Shown here: piece by piece, positions 1 through 5,342 of the stretch
Numbering within the stretch: the first letter of the stretch is position 1
Layout: each line of letters starts with the position of its first letter
Assembly: GCA_964461295.1 (NCBI GenBank)
Contig: CAYWTX010000120.1
Coordinates: 1 to 5,342 of the forward strand
DNA from: CAYWTX01 sp964461295
GTDB taxonomy: Bacteria > Planctomycetota > Phycisphaerae > SM23-33
Length of the DNA stretch: 5,342 bases
Direction: 5' to 3'
Notes under the pieces: generated by a model
Seen by the model: only the letters and a program-made list of their open reading frames with translations
What the model was told of the DNA's origin: nothing
Database searches by the model: none
Program-made: the position numbers and the translations under genes

Positions 1-158
1 AAGGCGTCGCGAACCTGCTCGAAGTGCTCCTGGTCGCGGTCGGGCGGATGCTGCCGGACCTTCTCGATGTACGCGGAGCGGAGCTGCTCGTCGGTCGCGC
101 CGGCGTCCAGGCCCAGGACCGACCATGGGTCTTGCCGCTTCGGTTCGCCTGCTTCCAT
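1..158 (-). CDS. J-domain (DnaJ-like) co-chaperone, N-terminal part, cut by window edge
   Basis: The first 52 residues are visible and the gene continues beyond the left edge. Residues 10-18 read DPWSVLGLD, the usual opening of a J-domain (helix I), followed by a helix II segment DEQLRSAYIEKVRQ. The signature loop at residues 37-42 is HPPDRD, then a helix III start EHFEQVRDA. J-domains stimulate the ATPase of an Hsp70 partner through the His-Pro-Asp loop; here an extra proline sits inside it (HPPD rather than HPD). The ATG at 158-156 was chosen because GAAGGT (170-165) lies 6 bases upstream and the J-domain begins soon after it. The gene starts 18 bases after the stop of the 970-codon gene, so the two are probably co-transcribed. 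No signal peptide or membrane segment appears in the visible part, which suggests a cytoplasmic protein. What follows the J-domain, such as a membrane or substrate-binding region, cannot be seen. Confidence 0.85.
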   Translation of the reverse strand, partial: MEAGEPKRQDPWSVLGLDAGATDEQLRSAYIEKVRQHPPDRDQEHFEQVRDA

Positions 159-164
159 CGCTGC

Positions 165-170
165 ACCTTC
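165..170 (-). promoter_or_regulatory. Ribosome binding site of the J-domain gene
   Basis: Read on the minus strand this is GAAGGT, six bases before the ATG at 158. It lies inside the 18-base gap after the upstream gene's stop codon, so the J-domain gene has its own translation start within a shared transcript. Confidence 0.6.
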
Positions 171-176
171 GTGACG

Positions 177-3089
177 TCACCACAACCGGCGACGCCCCTT
201 CCTTCGCTTGTCCGGCCGCTCGTTGGCGGCCCCTCGCCCGGGGCGGCCCGGCAGGCCGAGAATGCCGCCGAGCACATCCTCCATGCCGGGCGGCGGCCCG
301 TACTTGCGGGCCAACTCCAGCGCCCGCCTGTTGAGCTTCGCGTCGGAGCGAATGATCTTCCCCAACTCATCCGGCGACGGCAGCCTGCCTTTCGTCCTGC
401 CGATGACCTCCACGAGCAGTTCCATTATTTCGCGCGGCGGCAAGCCGTCCACGGGCAAGGAATCCATCTTCTCATCCGAATCGTCCTCGTCAAGGAAGTC
501 GTCCTCGTCGTCGAACAGGTCGTCATCCTCGTCCTCGTCCTCGTCCTCGTCGTCGTCGAACAGGTCGTCAAACAAGCCTGCCGGCCTCCCCCCGCCTGCC
601 TTCCGACCGCGTCCGCCGGGGCCTGCTTTCCGACCGCGCGCCGCGAACCGCTCCGCTTCGGCCGGCGTCGCGGCCTGCGCCTCGCGCGACAACACGCGAT
701 CGATAGCCTCATCGGCGACCGAGATGTCCCCCTCCCGGTTGAAAGCCAACCAGGGCCCGATCTCGTCCATGATCTCGGCCAGCAGATCGGTGTCACGCTG
801 ACGGCGGGCGAGTTCGGCGGCCACGTCCAGGCATTCCTGCCGGCGGCGGCCGTGCTGGACCAGGCTGCGCGCCCGGAGCAGGAGGAACCGGGCGCGATGG
901 GGCCCGCCGACGCGCAGGCCCGCCCCGGCGGCGGCAAAGGCAATGTCCCGCTGGGCGACGCCCAGCGCCCCTTCGGCAAGGGCCCGAATCTGGGCCAGGT
1001 CGTGCGAGCCGTCCGCGCCCGCCAGCGTCTCCGTCAGCGGCCGGCGCCAGTCCGGCAGGATCGTCACCGGAACGCCGGCGTCGCGGCAGGCAGCGCACGT
1101 CCGCCCGACGGCACGGAGGAGCGTCTGCCCCGTCGCCGGGGCTGTCCCTTCCGGCGCGAGGGGGGCGCCCTTCGTGGCGGCACGCCCCACGCACGTCAGC
1201 AGCACGCCCGCCGCTTCCTCGCCGCCGAACAGGGCGGCCAGGTCCGCCCGCCTCGCGGCCGCGGCCGCGGCATCGCCCGCCTGCATGGCGCCCACCCACT
1301 CCAGGCCCGCCAGCATCGCCGGGCGGTCGCCCTCACGCGCCTGCGGCAACTCGCGGAGCGCCGCGAAGTCTCTGGCCGCCAGATGCGGCTTGCCGTCCTC
1401 AAGATGATGGACCGCGTTGGCGACCCAGAGCCTCAAGCGGGCACGCTTCGCCGCGGGGCTGAGCCCGTCCAGCGCCTCGGCCTGACCGAGGTACTTCATT
1501 GCCTTGGTGAACGCTTTGCGCCGCTCAGCCTGCTCCATGAGGAACAGCAACGGGCGGCTGTCGGTGGGTATGGCCCTGTGCCATCGCTCCGCCACCTCCT
1601 CGCTGGTGGGCTTGGCCTGCCCGTCGTTGCTCGCGAACTCCAACCATCGCGAATAGACCTCGGCATCGGCAACGTGCCCGCAGATCCGCTCGAAGACCCG
1701 CTCGGGGTAGAGGCAGTACAGGTCCGGCGCCTTCTTGGGGTCGGGGGCGACGGCCCGGATGGCCGGCGGCTGGCCCTCGTACATGCCCGCGAAACTGTGC
1801 AGCTTTCGCTGGATGCTCGCCTGGCTGCGCCGCAGCAAGTCTGGCGAGACCTTGCGCAGCAGGTCGGTCATGTGCAGATACAGCGCGACCGTCTCCGCCC
1901 CGCCGGGCGCGAACCGGCCTTCATGCACCGCGTGGCGGCGGAACTCCTCCCATATGACGCAGGCCAACGGCGCGTCGCCGGTCGATTCGACCACCCGCGC
2001 AAACAGCGCCCAGAAGGCCGAGTCATGCCGCGCCGGCCCGCCCATCGCCGCAATCACCACCTGCGGCGGACACCGCACGGCGAAGGTTCGCACCGAGATG
2101 AACTGCTTGAGCCGATCCAGCAGCTCCGGGCGGGCCTTGCGGCACTGCTCCACCGCCCGCCGAATCGACTCCTTCAGCTTGCCGTGGTCCTTGCGCCGGA
2201 ACGCCGATTCCAGGTCGGCCAAGGCCTGGTGAAGTTCGCGGTCGCCGCCGACCACGGCCGCGACCAGCGCGGCCGCCTGAGGGCTCACCCGCTCCTCCGC
2301 CAGCCCGTCCAGCATGGCTCGCAGCGGCGGGGCAAGCCTGGCCGCGGCCGAGTCGCCACGCATCGCCTCCACCAGCCGCCGGCATGCGTCGTCCTCGCGG
2401 CGGTAGAAGCACCCGATCGCGCGCACCAGCAACTTCCAGTCCGCCAGCGGACTGCGGTGGGCGACCTCACGCAGCGCGGTCTGCTCCTCGTCGACCGGGC
2501 CGGTCACGACGGCCTGGAAGGCACGACATATCGCCCCCGCCGCCAGGCGCAACGGATGATCGGCCCCGAGGGCTTCGCACCGCGCCAGCCGAGGCAGCTC
2601 GGTCACATCCCGGCGAATGGCCTCCTCAATCTCGCCGCGGCGTTGGGCGGGCAGGTCCGGCCGGGCCAACTCCCCCGCGGCCGCGATGGCGTCCTTCGCC
2701 GCCGCCGCCGGCGCGGTGTGCATCTCACGCAGCTTCTGCGCGGCGCAGGCGTAGCGGGCCGTGACCAACTCCCTCAGCGCCGCCGCATCGACTGCCATCC
2801 CGGACGACTCCATCGCCCGTATGCGGGCGATGTACGCTTCCACGAGCAGCGCCTCCGACTCGGCCGTTCCGAACTGGCTGTGAACGGCCTTGGCCTTCTT
2901 CACGGCGCCCTTGGTGTCGTTCTCGGCGATGTACCGTCCGACCAGGGCCTGGTCGGCCTGGCTGATGCGCCCGCCCGCCGCCGGGGAAGCGATGCCTGCG
3001 TTGGGGGCTGGAGGCGCAGGTTGGGCGGAATTGGCGGCCCCCACGCCAACTCCTGGCGTCTGCGTCCGGCGATGCTTCTTGTGCGACAT
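177..3089 (-). CDS. Large alpha-helical repeat protein with acidic hinge, function unknown
   Basis: The product is 970 residues and I do not recognise a named family. It opens with a basic tail (MSHKKHRR), then a Pro/Ala/Gly linker to about residue 42. From about 43 to 815 it is almost wholly helical in character, rich in Ala, Leu, Arg and Glu. The segment at 43-115 looks like TPR-type helix pairs, and that near 460-488 (RVFERICGHV, then SRWLEFAS) resembles HAT/TPR repeats, so an alpha-solenoid scaffold is likely. A Gly/Arg/Lys linker (816-838) has RGRKAG twice. Residues 839-873 are an acidic stretch with 26 Asp/Glu in 35 positions and two copies of DDLFDD. A helical segment follows, and the end is basic (KRRKGRRR near 960-967). 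There is no signal peptide or membrane helix, so it is probably cytoplasmic. The ATG at 3089 has AAGGAAGGG nine bases upstream. The J-domain gene follows after 18 bases, which suggests a role with a chaperone; this is inferred from context only. Confidence 0.85.
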   Translation of the reverse strand: MSHKKHRRTQTPGVGVGAANSAQPAPPAPNAGIASPAAGGRISQADQALVGRYIAENDTKGAVKKAKAVHSQFGTAESEALLVEAYIARIRAMESSGMAVDAAALRELVTARYACAAQKLREMHTAPAAAAKDAIAAAGELARPDLPAQRRGEIEEAIRRDVTELPRLARCEALGADHPLRLAAGAICRAFQAVVTGPVDEEQTALREVAHRSPLADWKLLVRAIGCFYRREDDACRRLVEAMRGDSAAARLAPPLRAMLDGLAEERVSPQAAALVAAVVGGDRELHQALADLESAFRRKDHGKLKESIRRAVEQCRKARPELLDRLKQFISVRTFAVRCPPQVVIAAMGGPARHDSAFWALFARVVESTGDAPLACVIWEEFRRHAVHEGRFAPGGAETVALYLHMTDLLRKVSPDLLRRSQASIQRKLHSFAGMYEGQPPAIRAVAPDPKKAPDLYCLYPERVFERICGHVADAEVYSRWLEFASNDGQAKPTSEEVAERWHRAIPTDSRPLLFLMEQAERRKAFTKAMKYLGQAEALDGLSPAAKRARLRLWVANAVHHLEDGKPHLAARDFAALRELPQAREGDRPAMLAGLEWVGAMQAGDAAAAAARRADLAALFGGEEAAGVLLTCVGRAATKGAPLAPEGTAPATGQTLLRAVGRTCAACRDAGVPVTILPDWRRPLTETLAGADGSHDLAQIRALAEGALGVAQRDIAFAAAGAGLRVGGPHRARFLLLRARSLVQHGRRRQECLDVAAELARRQRDTDLLAEIMDEIGPWLAFNREGDISVADEAIDRVLSREAQAATPAEAERFAARGRKAGPGGRGRKAGGGRPAGLFDDLFDDDEDEDEDEDDDLFDDEDDFLDEDDSDEKMDSLPVDGLPPREIMELLVEVIGRTKGRLPSPDELGKIIRSDAKLNRRALELARKYGPPPGMEDVLGGILGLPGRPGRGAANERPDKRRKGRRRLW
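505..570 (-). repeat. Internal direct repeat encoding the acidic hinge
   Basis: A 21-base perfect direct repeat lies at 505-525 and 550-570, exactly 45 bases (15 codons) apart. Between the copies is an imperfect TCCTCG hexamer run (about 526-551). On the coding (minus) strand the copies encode DDLFDD and the run encodes alternating Asp and Glu. The in-frame period means copy-number changes would alter hinge length without breaking the gene. Confidence 0.8.
594..638 (-). repeat. 27-base tandem repeat in the Gly/Arg/Lys linker
   Basis: An 18-base unit at 594-611 recurs at 621-638 with one mismatch, giving a 27-base (9-codon) period. On the minus strand it encodes two successive RGRKAG units just before the acidic hinge of the large protein. 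It looks like an in-frame duplication. Confidence 0.75.
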
Positions 3090-3098
3090 GTCGCAGAT

Positions 3099-3107
3099 CC
3101 CTTCCTT
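3099..3107 (-). promoter_or_regulatory. Ribosome binding site of the 970-codon gene
   Basis: On the minus strand this reads AAGGAAGGG, nine bases before the ATG at 3089. It is a strong purine-rich Shine-Dalgarno sequence and is the main reason for choosing that start. Confidence 0.7.
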
Positions 3108-3116
3108 GAACCGGTC

Positions 3117-3134
3117 ACGGTCCGGCCGAACCGT
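3117..3134 (-). other. Candidate hairpin in the leader of the 970-codon gene
   Basis: ACGGT at 3117-3121 is complementary to ACCGT at 3130-3134, giving a five-base-pair stem with an eight-base G+C-rich loop. It lies between the candidate transcription start near 3141 and the ribosome binding site. No U-tract follows, so it is not a classical terminator. It may be a chance fold. Confidence 0.25.
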
Positions 3135-3147
3135 CCCGCGACGTCAC

Positions 3148-3176
3148 TATCTACCGTGGCGACGCGGGCAGTTCAA
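3148..3176 (-). promoter_or_regulatory. Candidate sigma70-type promoter for the 970-codon gene
   Basis: On the minus strand TTGAAC (3176-3171) and TAGATA (3153-3148) are separated by 17 bases. The -35 matches the consensus at 4 of 6 positions, but the -10 matches at only 3 of 6. An overlapping GATAGT is an alternative -10 with a 19-base spacer. Transcription would start near 3141 and leave a leader of about 50 bases. The spacing and placement are good; the hexamers are moderate. Confidence 0.35.
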
Positions 3177-3409
3177 GCGGTCGCCGGGCAAGAAGCGAAC
3201 CGGTCACTGAAGCCATGGGTTCCGTTGGAGTGCCCAGCCCTGAGGAAGGCAGCACAGAACCGATCGGTCCGGTGAACCGCTCGCCTTAGGGGGCGGCCCC
3301 GCAACGGTTCGCCCGTGCCCGGTGACGCTTCCGCACGCGGCGAAGCCCTGCGCCCGATGCGGCCGCCTGCTAGCCGCTGCCTTGGGTTGCGGGCGCTGGC
3401 CGCGTCTGG

Positions 3410-3415
3410 TAGTCT
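3410..3415 (+). promoter_or_regulatory. Candidate -10 element for a leaderless DUF202 transcript
   Basis: TAGTCT has the form TAnnnT and ends seven bases before the ATG at 3423, the layout of leaderless bacterial promoters. A weak TTGCGG lies 17 bases upstream (3387-3392). No Shine-Dalgarno sequence precedes either ATG, which fits leaderless translation. The -35 is poor, so this is tentative. Confidence 0.3.
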
Positions 3416-3422
3416 GCGGACA

Positions 3423-3767
3423 ATGAGCATGGACCGCGCGGAGAAGACATCCCCGACGTCCGAGACGTTTGTGCGCGACACGCTGGCGCGGGATCGCACG
3501 GTCCTGGCCAACGAGCGGACGCTGCTGGCCTACATCCGCACGGCGCTGGCCTTGTCCGGCGCCGGCGCGACGTTCATCACGTTCTTCGACTCGCGGGCGA
3601 TGCTGATCGTCGGTTGGACGCTGGTGCCGCTGGGCGCCTTGGCGATGGTTGTGGGCGCATGGCGGTATCTGAGAATGCGGTCGCTGATCTGGAGACGCGC
3701 ACGGAGTTCACGAAAAACTGAGTTACTCCTGGACGATGGCCTATCATTTGCCGACAACGAACGGTGA
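3423..3767 (+). CDS. DUF202 family small inner-membrane protein
   Basis: The product is 114 residues. The family signature is clear at residues 31-51: ERTLLAYIRTALALSGAG followed by ATF, matching the conserved ERTxLAxxRTALAL core of DUF202 (YidH-like) proteins. Two membrane segments can be seen, about 39-56 and 59-82, separated by a short loop. The roughly 30-residue tail is basic at first (RSLIWRRARSSRK), as for a cytoplasmic side, and then acidic. YidH-type members have three membrane helices; this one shows only two, but short two-helix members are plausible. The family's biochemical role is unknown to me. Start: ATG at 3423 (MSMDRAEK); the ATG at 3429 would shorten the protein by two residues. 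Neither has a Shine-Dalgarno sequence. The gene is read away from the large helical-protein gene and stands alone; the next gene has its own promoter. The final 50 or so bases are richer in A+T than the rest. Confidence 0.85.
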   Translation: MSMDRAEKTSPTSETFVRDTLARDRTVLANERTLLAYIRTALALSGAGATFITFFDSRAMLIVGWTLVPLGALAMVVGAWRYLRMRSLIWRRARSSRKTELLLDDGLSFADNER

Positions 3768-3807
3768 GGCAGTCGAACCGAAAACCGAAGGAAACGGCTG
3801 TTTGGCC

Positions 3808-3836
3808 TTGACGTAGCCGCACGGTTGCGCTATAAT
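3808..3836 (+). promoter_or_regulatory. Near-consensus sigma70-type promoter
   Basis: TTGACG (3808-3813) and a perfect TATAAT (3831-3836) are separated by exactly 17 bases. This is 11 of 12 consensus positions and stands out in this G+C-rich window. Transcription would begin near 3843, about 50 bases before the start of the small gene. It lies in the 126-base gap after the DUF202 gene. Confidence 0.75.
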
Positions 3837-3893
3837 TGTTGCCCAGTCCCGTCCTGTCGGTTGGCGCAAGTTGGGGGACCGAAAGAGATTGCC

Positions 3894-4115
3894 GTGTCAC
3901 GGAACATGACGAAAGACCAGGCTAGGTTCCTGGCGTGGGTGGCTGCCTCTCACGGCCAGGATGTGGGCGACGAATGCCGCAGGCTCCTCCAGGCGAAGCG
4001 AGGCGGGGGCTTCGTGCCGCTGGAGATCGTCACGCTCGCCATGGATCGGGTATACGCAGAGGACCTCCAAGCGGCGGAAGCGGCCGCCGCGGTCGGTTTC
4101 AACGATGGCGACTGA
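3894..4115 (+). CDS. Small hypothetical protein, 73 residues
   Basis: I do not recognise this protein. The chosen start is GTG 3894, with AAAGAGA (3882-3888) five bases upstream. ATG 3906 is an alternative giving 69 residues. An ATG at 3825 lies inside the promoter and cannot be used from it. The product looks helical and soluble: a segment TKDQARFLAWVAASHG (about 6-21), one Cys near residue 28, a Gly-rich turn KRGGG, a second helix VPLEIVTLAMDRVYAEDL and an Ala-rich acidic end. There is no signal peptide or membrane helix. Third-position G/C bias is strong (about four fifths of codons by my count), which supports real coding. It has its own strong promoter and runs convergently into the isomerase gene with five bases between stop codons. 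Its role cannot be inferred from this context. Confidence 0.6.
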   Translation: MSRNMTKDQARFLAWVAASHGQDVGDECRRLLQAKRGGGFVPLEIVTLAMDRVYAEDLQAAEAAAAVGFNDGD

Positions 4116-4120
4116 CATCT

Positions 4121-5026
4121 TCAGGCGTTCAGGGCGGTCAGGGAAGCCTGCAGTTTCAGGACGGAGTCCGCAACGGTCTTCGCGTTCAGGGCGGATTCGC
4201 ATTCGAGGGACACGAACCCGCTGAACGACAGGTCTCGGTCGTTGCGGGCGGCGTGAACGCGGCTGAGCAGTTTCAGCCAGTCGGTGAAGCCGCCTGGCCA
4301 GGCGGGGGGCGACAGGGGGAGATCGCCGAGGTGTCCCGTGCGATGGTGTCCCGAGATATGCGAATGGACGATTCTGTTGCGGATGGCGAGGTCGCGCCAC
4401 ACGTCCGCTATGGGCACCTTGGCCAGCTTGTAGTGTGATATATCCATGTTAATCCCTACTACGCCGGACAGTTCGCCGTCGGCCGCCAGCCGGGCGCATA
4501 GAGTCCGCAACGTGTCGCGGTCCCGCAGGTTGTACAGGGGCCCGGGTTCCAGTTCGAGCGCGAGGTGCACGTCGCGCTTCCTGTGAAGGCCCGTCTTCCT
4601 GACGGCGTGGCGGAGCGTGCGCAGCAACCGATTCCGGGCTTCGGCGTCATCCATCCGGTTCGCGATGAAGCGAAGGTCGTCGACGGCGTCATCTGGACGG
4701 CGTCCCGGCCAGATCCCGTCGATGCACGACCCGGCGACCAGTTCAATCACCCGGATGTGCTGTCCCGCCGCGATCAGGCGCCGGGCGAACTTCACAAGAA
4801 ACTGGATCGCCTTGCTCGCGGTCTTCCAGTCCCGGCTGGAACCGACTTCGGGGATGAAGGTGGCGATGGAGACAAGCGGAATGCCGCTGAACTGCTCGAT
4901 CACCATTTCCGACAGGCGGCCGATCATTCGCCGGCTGCCCGCCCATCCCGCCATCGCCTCGACGGCCGTCGGGGAATCACGCCCCGTCTTCCGGGGGATC
5001 GCATCAATATCGGTCTGCATAAACAT
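4121..5026 (-). CDS. Sugar phosphate isomerase/epimerase-like TIM-barrel protein
   Basis: The product is 301 residues from the ATG at 5026. It fits the xylose-isomerase-like TIM-barrel superfamily, whose members isomerise or epimerise sugars or act as AP endonucleases using divalent metal. Strand-like segments with probable metal or catalytic residues appear in order: LALELEPGP (155-163, E158 or E160), VVGINMDISHYKL (189-201, D195 and H198), RIVHSHISGHH (218-228, H221 and H223) and SGFVSLECES (269-278, E275). The E, D/H, H, E order matches the family. Earlier strands are IPLVSIATFIP (49-59) and RVIELVAGS (92-100). The substrate is not predictable. No signal peptide is seen, so it is probably cytoplasmic. 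The start is uncertain: ATG 5026 and ATG 5020 both lack a clear Shine-Dalgarno sequence, and the frame stays open upstream to the window edge. The first strand of the barrel is not obvious, so the true N-terminus may differ or be disrupted. Confidence 0.75.
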   Translation of the reverse strand: MFMQTDIDAIPRKTGRDSPTAVEAMAGWAGSRRMIGRLSEMVIEQFSGIPLVSIATFIPEVGSSRDWKTASKAIQFLVKFARRLIAAGQHIRVIELVAGSCIDGIWPGRRPDDAVDDLRFIANRMDDAEARNRLLRTLRHAVRKTGLHRKRDVHLALELEPGPLYNLRDRDTLRTLCARLAADGELSGVVGINMDISHYKLAKVPIADVWRDLAIRNRIVHSHISGHHRTGHLGDLPLSPPAWPGGFTDWLKLLSRVHAARNDRDLSFSGFVSLECESALNAKTVADSVLKLQASLTALNA

Positions 5027-5341
5027 GTAGAGGTCGCACGGAGGATGTGGCCGCGGCCAGGATTTCCTGGCCGCCCGGGTGGACCTTGTCGTGAATGAGG
5101 AAAGCAGGGACGCTTGCAGCGCTCCGCGTTGAGTGCCGAAGTCGGGAACCGGGTCGCTGTCCTGATGGCCCTTGCCGGGCGATGGCGCCGGCCTGTTCTG
5201 CCGATGGCACAGCCAATCGCCGCCATGTTCCTTGACGAGAAGCGCCCGGAGATACTGAGCGATCGCCGCGGTTGCCGGCAGGTTCTGACCGATCCCGGCG
5301 GGGGGTTGCTCGGCATCCCAGACGTGAATGGTGGAACAGGC
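5027..5341 (-). other. Probable minus-strand coding region, frame unresolved
   Basis: There is no stop codon from 5341 down to the isomerase stop in the isomerase frame (406 codons). About 104 extra residues precede its first ATG; the first part, including TIHVWDAEQPP and AIAQYLRALLVKEHGGDW, reads like real protein. From about 5111 to 5049 the neighbouring minus-strand frame reads better (VPAFLIHDKVHPGGQEILAA) and has more third-position G/C. Its D-K-V-H-P resembles the Asp-x-x-His block near the end of SGNH/GDSL hydrolases, and that frame stops at 5004. So this could be the end of an upstream hydrolase gene with a frameshift, a fusion to the isomerase, or decayed sequence. The plus strand is also open from about 5129 to the edge, so even the strand is not certain. 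Confidence 0.35.
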
Positions 5342-5342
5342 G

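Larger units (their letters stand above)
3090..3422. other. Divergent intergenic region with repeated ACCGGT-type elements
   Basis: This 333-base gap separates two divergently read genes. No frame here reads like a real protein: the open frames are Arg-rich shadows. GAACCGGTCAC occurs at 3108-3118 and again at 3197-3207, each holding the palindrome ACCGGT. A longer palindrome, ACCGATCGGT, lies at 3259-3268. They lie on both sides of the candidate minus-strand promoter, so they could be operator sites. The remainder (about 3285-3400) is very G+C-rich with no clear signal. Confidence 0.4.

Noticed and set aside
470..583. CRISPR-like or microsatellite array
   Set aside because: The repeats are in-frame codons for Asp, Glu, Leu and Phe within a gene; there are no repeat-spacer units.
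594..638. AT-hook DNA-binding motif in the Gly/Arg/Lys linker
   Set aside because: The core Arg-Gly-Arg-Pro is absent; only RGRK and a separate GRP without basic flanks are present.
24..3275. 1083-codon plus-strand open frame as a gene
   Set aside because: It is the codon-aligned antisense of the 970-codon gene, has an unnatural Arg/Pro/Gln-rich composition and Val/Leu runs, shows no domain, and extends across the divergent promoter region.
3285..3300. Rho-independent terminator at the G/C run
   Set aside because: The possible stem is only about four pairs and no T-run follows on either strand.
3173..3511. 112-codon minus-strand open frame over the intergenic region and the start of the DUF202 gene
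   Set aside because: Arg/Ser-rich translation with no recognisable domain, antisense to the clear DUF202 signature and covering the candidate promoters.
3846..3879. Leader hairpin (GTCCC with GGGAC) or riboswitch before the small gene
   Set aside because: The stem is only five base pairs around a 24-base loop with no conserved riboswitch features.
3897..4438. Open frames on both strands (3897-4400 minus, 3935-4438 plus) crossing the small gene and isomerase ends
   Set aside because: They cover parts of two better-supported genes in other frames and are Arg/Pro-rich, typical of shadows in G+C-rich DNA.
4565..5098. 177-codon plus-strand open frame
   Set aside because: It is antisense to the isomerase gene, whose minus-strand product carries ordered family motifs; the plus product has none.
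5129..5342. Open plus-strand frame at the right edge (contains MFLDEKRPEILSD)
   Set aside because: It reads passably but is codon-aligned with the minus-strand open frame, and base composition cannot separate them. The minus strand is preferred because it leads into the isomerase gene and carries the DxVHP motif nearby.

Overview
The window is G+C-rich, with strong G/C bias at third codon positions. It carries five genes that can be supported and no rRNA, tRNA, CRISPR array or insertion sequence that I can see. The gene content (a J-domain protein of the HPPD type, a large alpha-helical protein with an acidic hinge, a DUF202 membrane protein and a xylose-isomerase-like TIM-barrel protein) suits an environmental bacterium. 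A planctomycete-like (PVC group) origin is my impression only; no marker gene here proves it.

Left half (1-3089, minus strand): a 970-codon gene is followed after 18 bases by the start of a J-domain gene that runs off the left edge. Both have good Shine-Dalgarno sequences, and they look like one operon read leftward. The large protein has basic ends, a long helical-repeat body and an acidic stretch. Beside a J protein it could belong to a specialised Hsp70 chaperone module, but no Hsp70 gene is visible here, so this is inference.

Middle (3090-3422): a 333-base divergent intergenic region with a candidate promoter, a leader hairpin, and repeated GAACCGGTCAC / ACCGATCGGT elements that may be operators. 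It is followed on the plus strand by a DUF202 inner-membrane protein gene (3423-3767), possibly read from a leaderless message.

Right half: a near-consensus sigma70-type promoter (TTGACG, 17 bp, TATAAT) drives a small unrecognised gene (3894-4115, plus). This gene converges, with only 5 bases between stop codons, on a minus-strand sugar-phosphate isomerase/epimerase-like gene (4121-5026). Upstream of that gene (5027-5342) the sequence looks coding on the minus strand, but its frame is unclear. One frame carries a DxVHP motif like the end of an SGNH/GDSL hydrolase, while another is continuously open into the isomerase. No clearly new system is demonstrated. The best leads are the helical-protein/J-protein pair, the small gene with the strong promoter, and the unresolved right edge.
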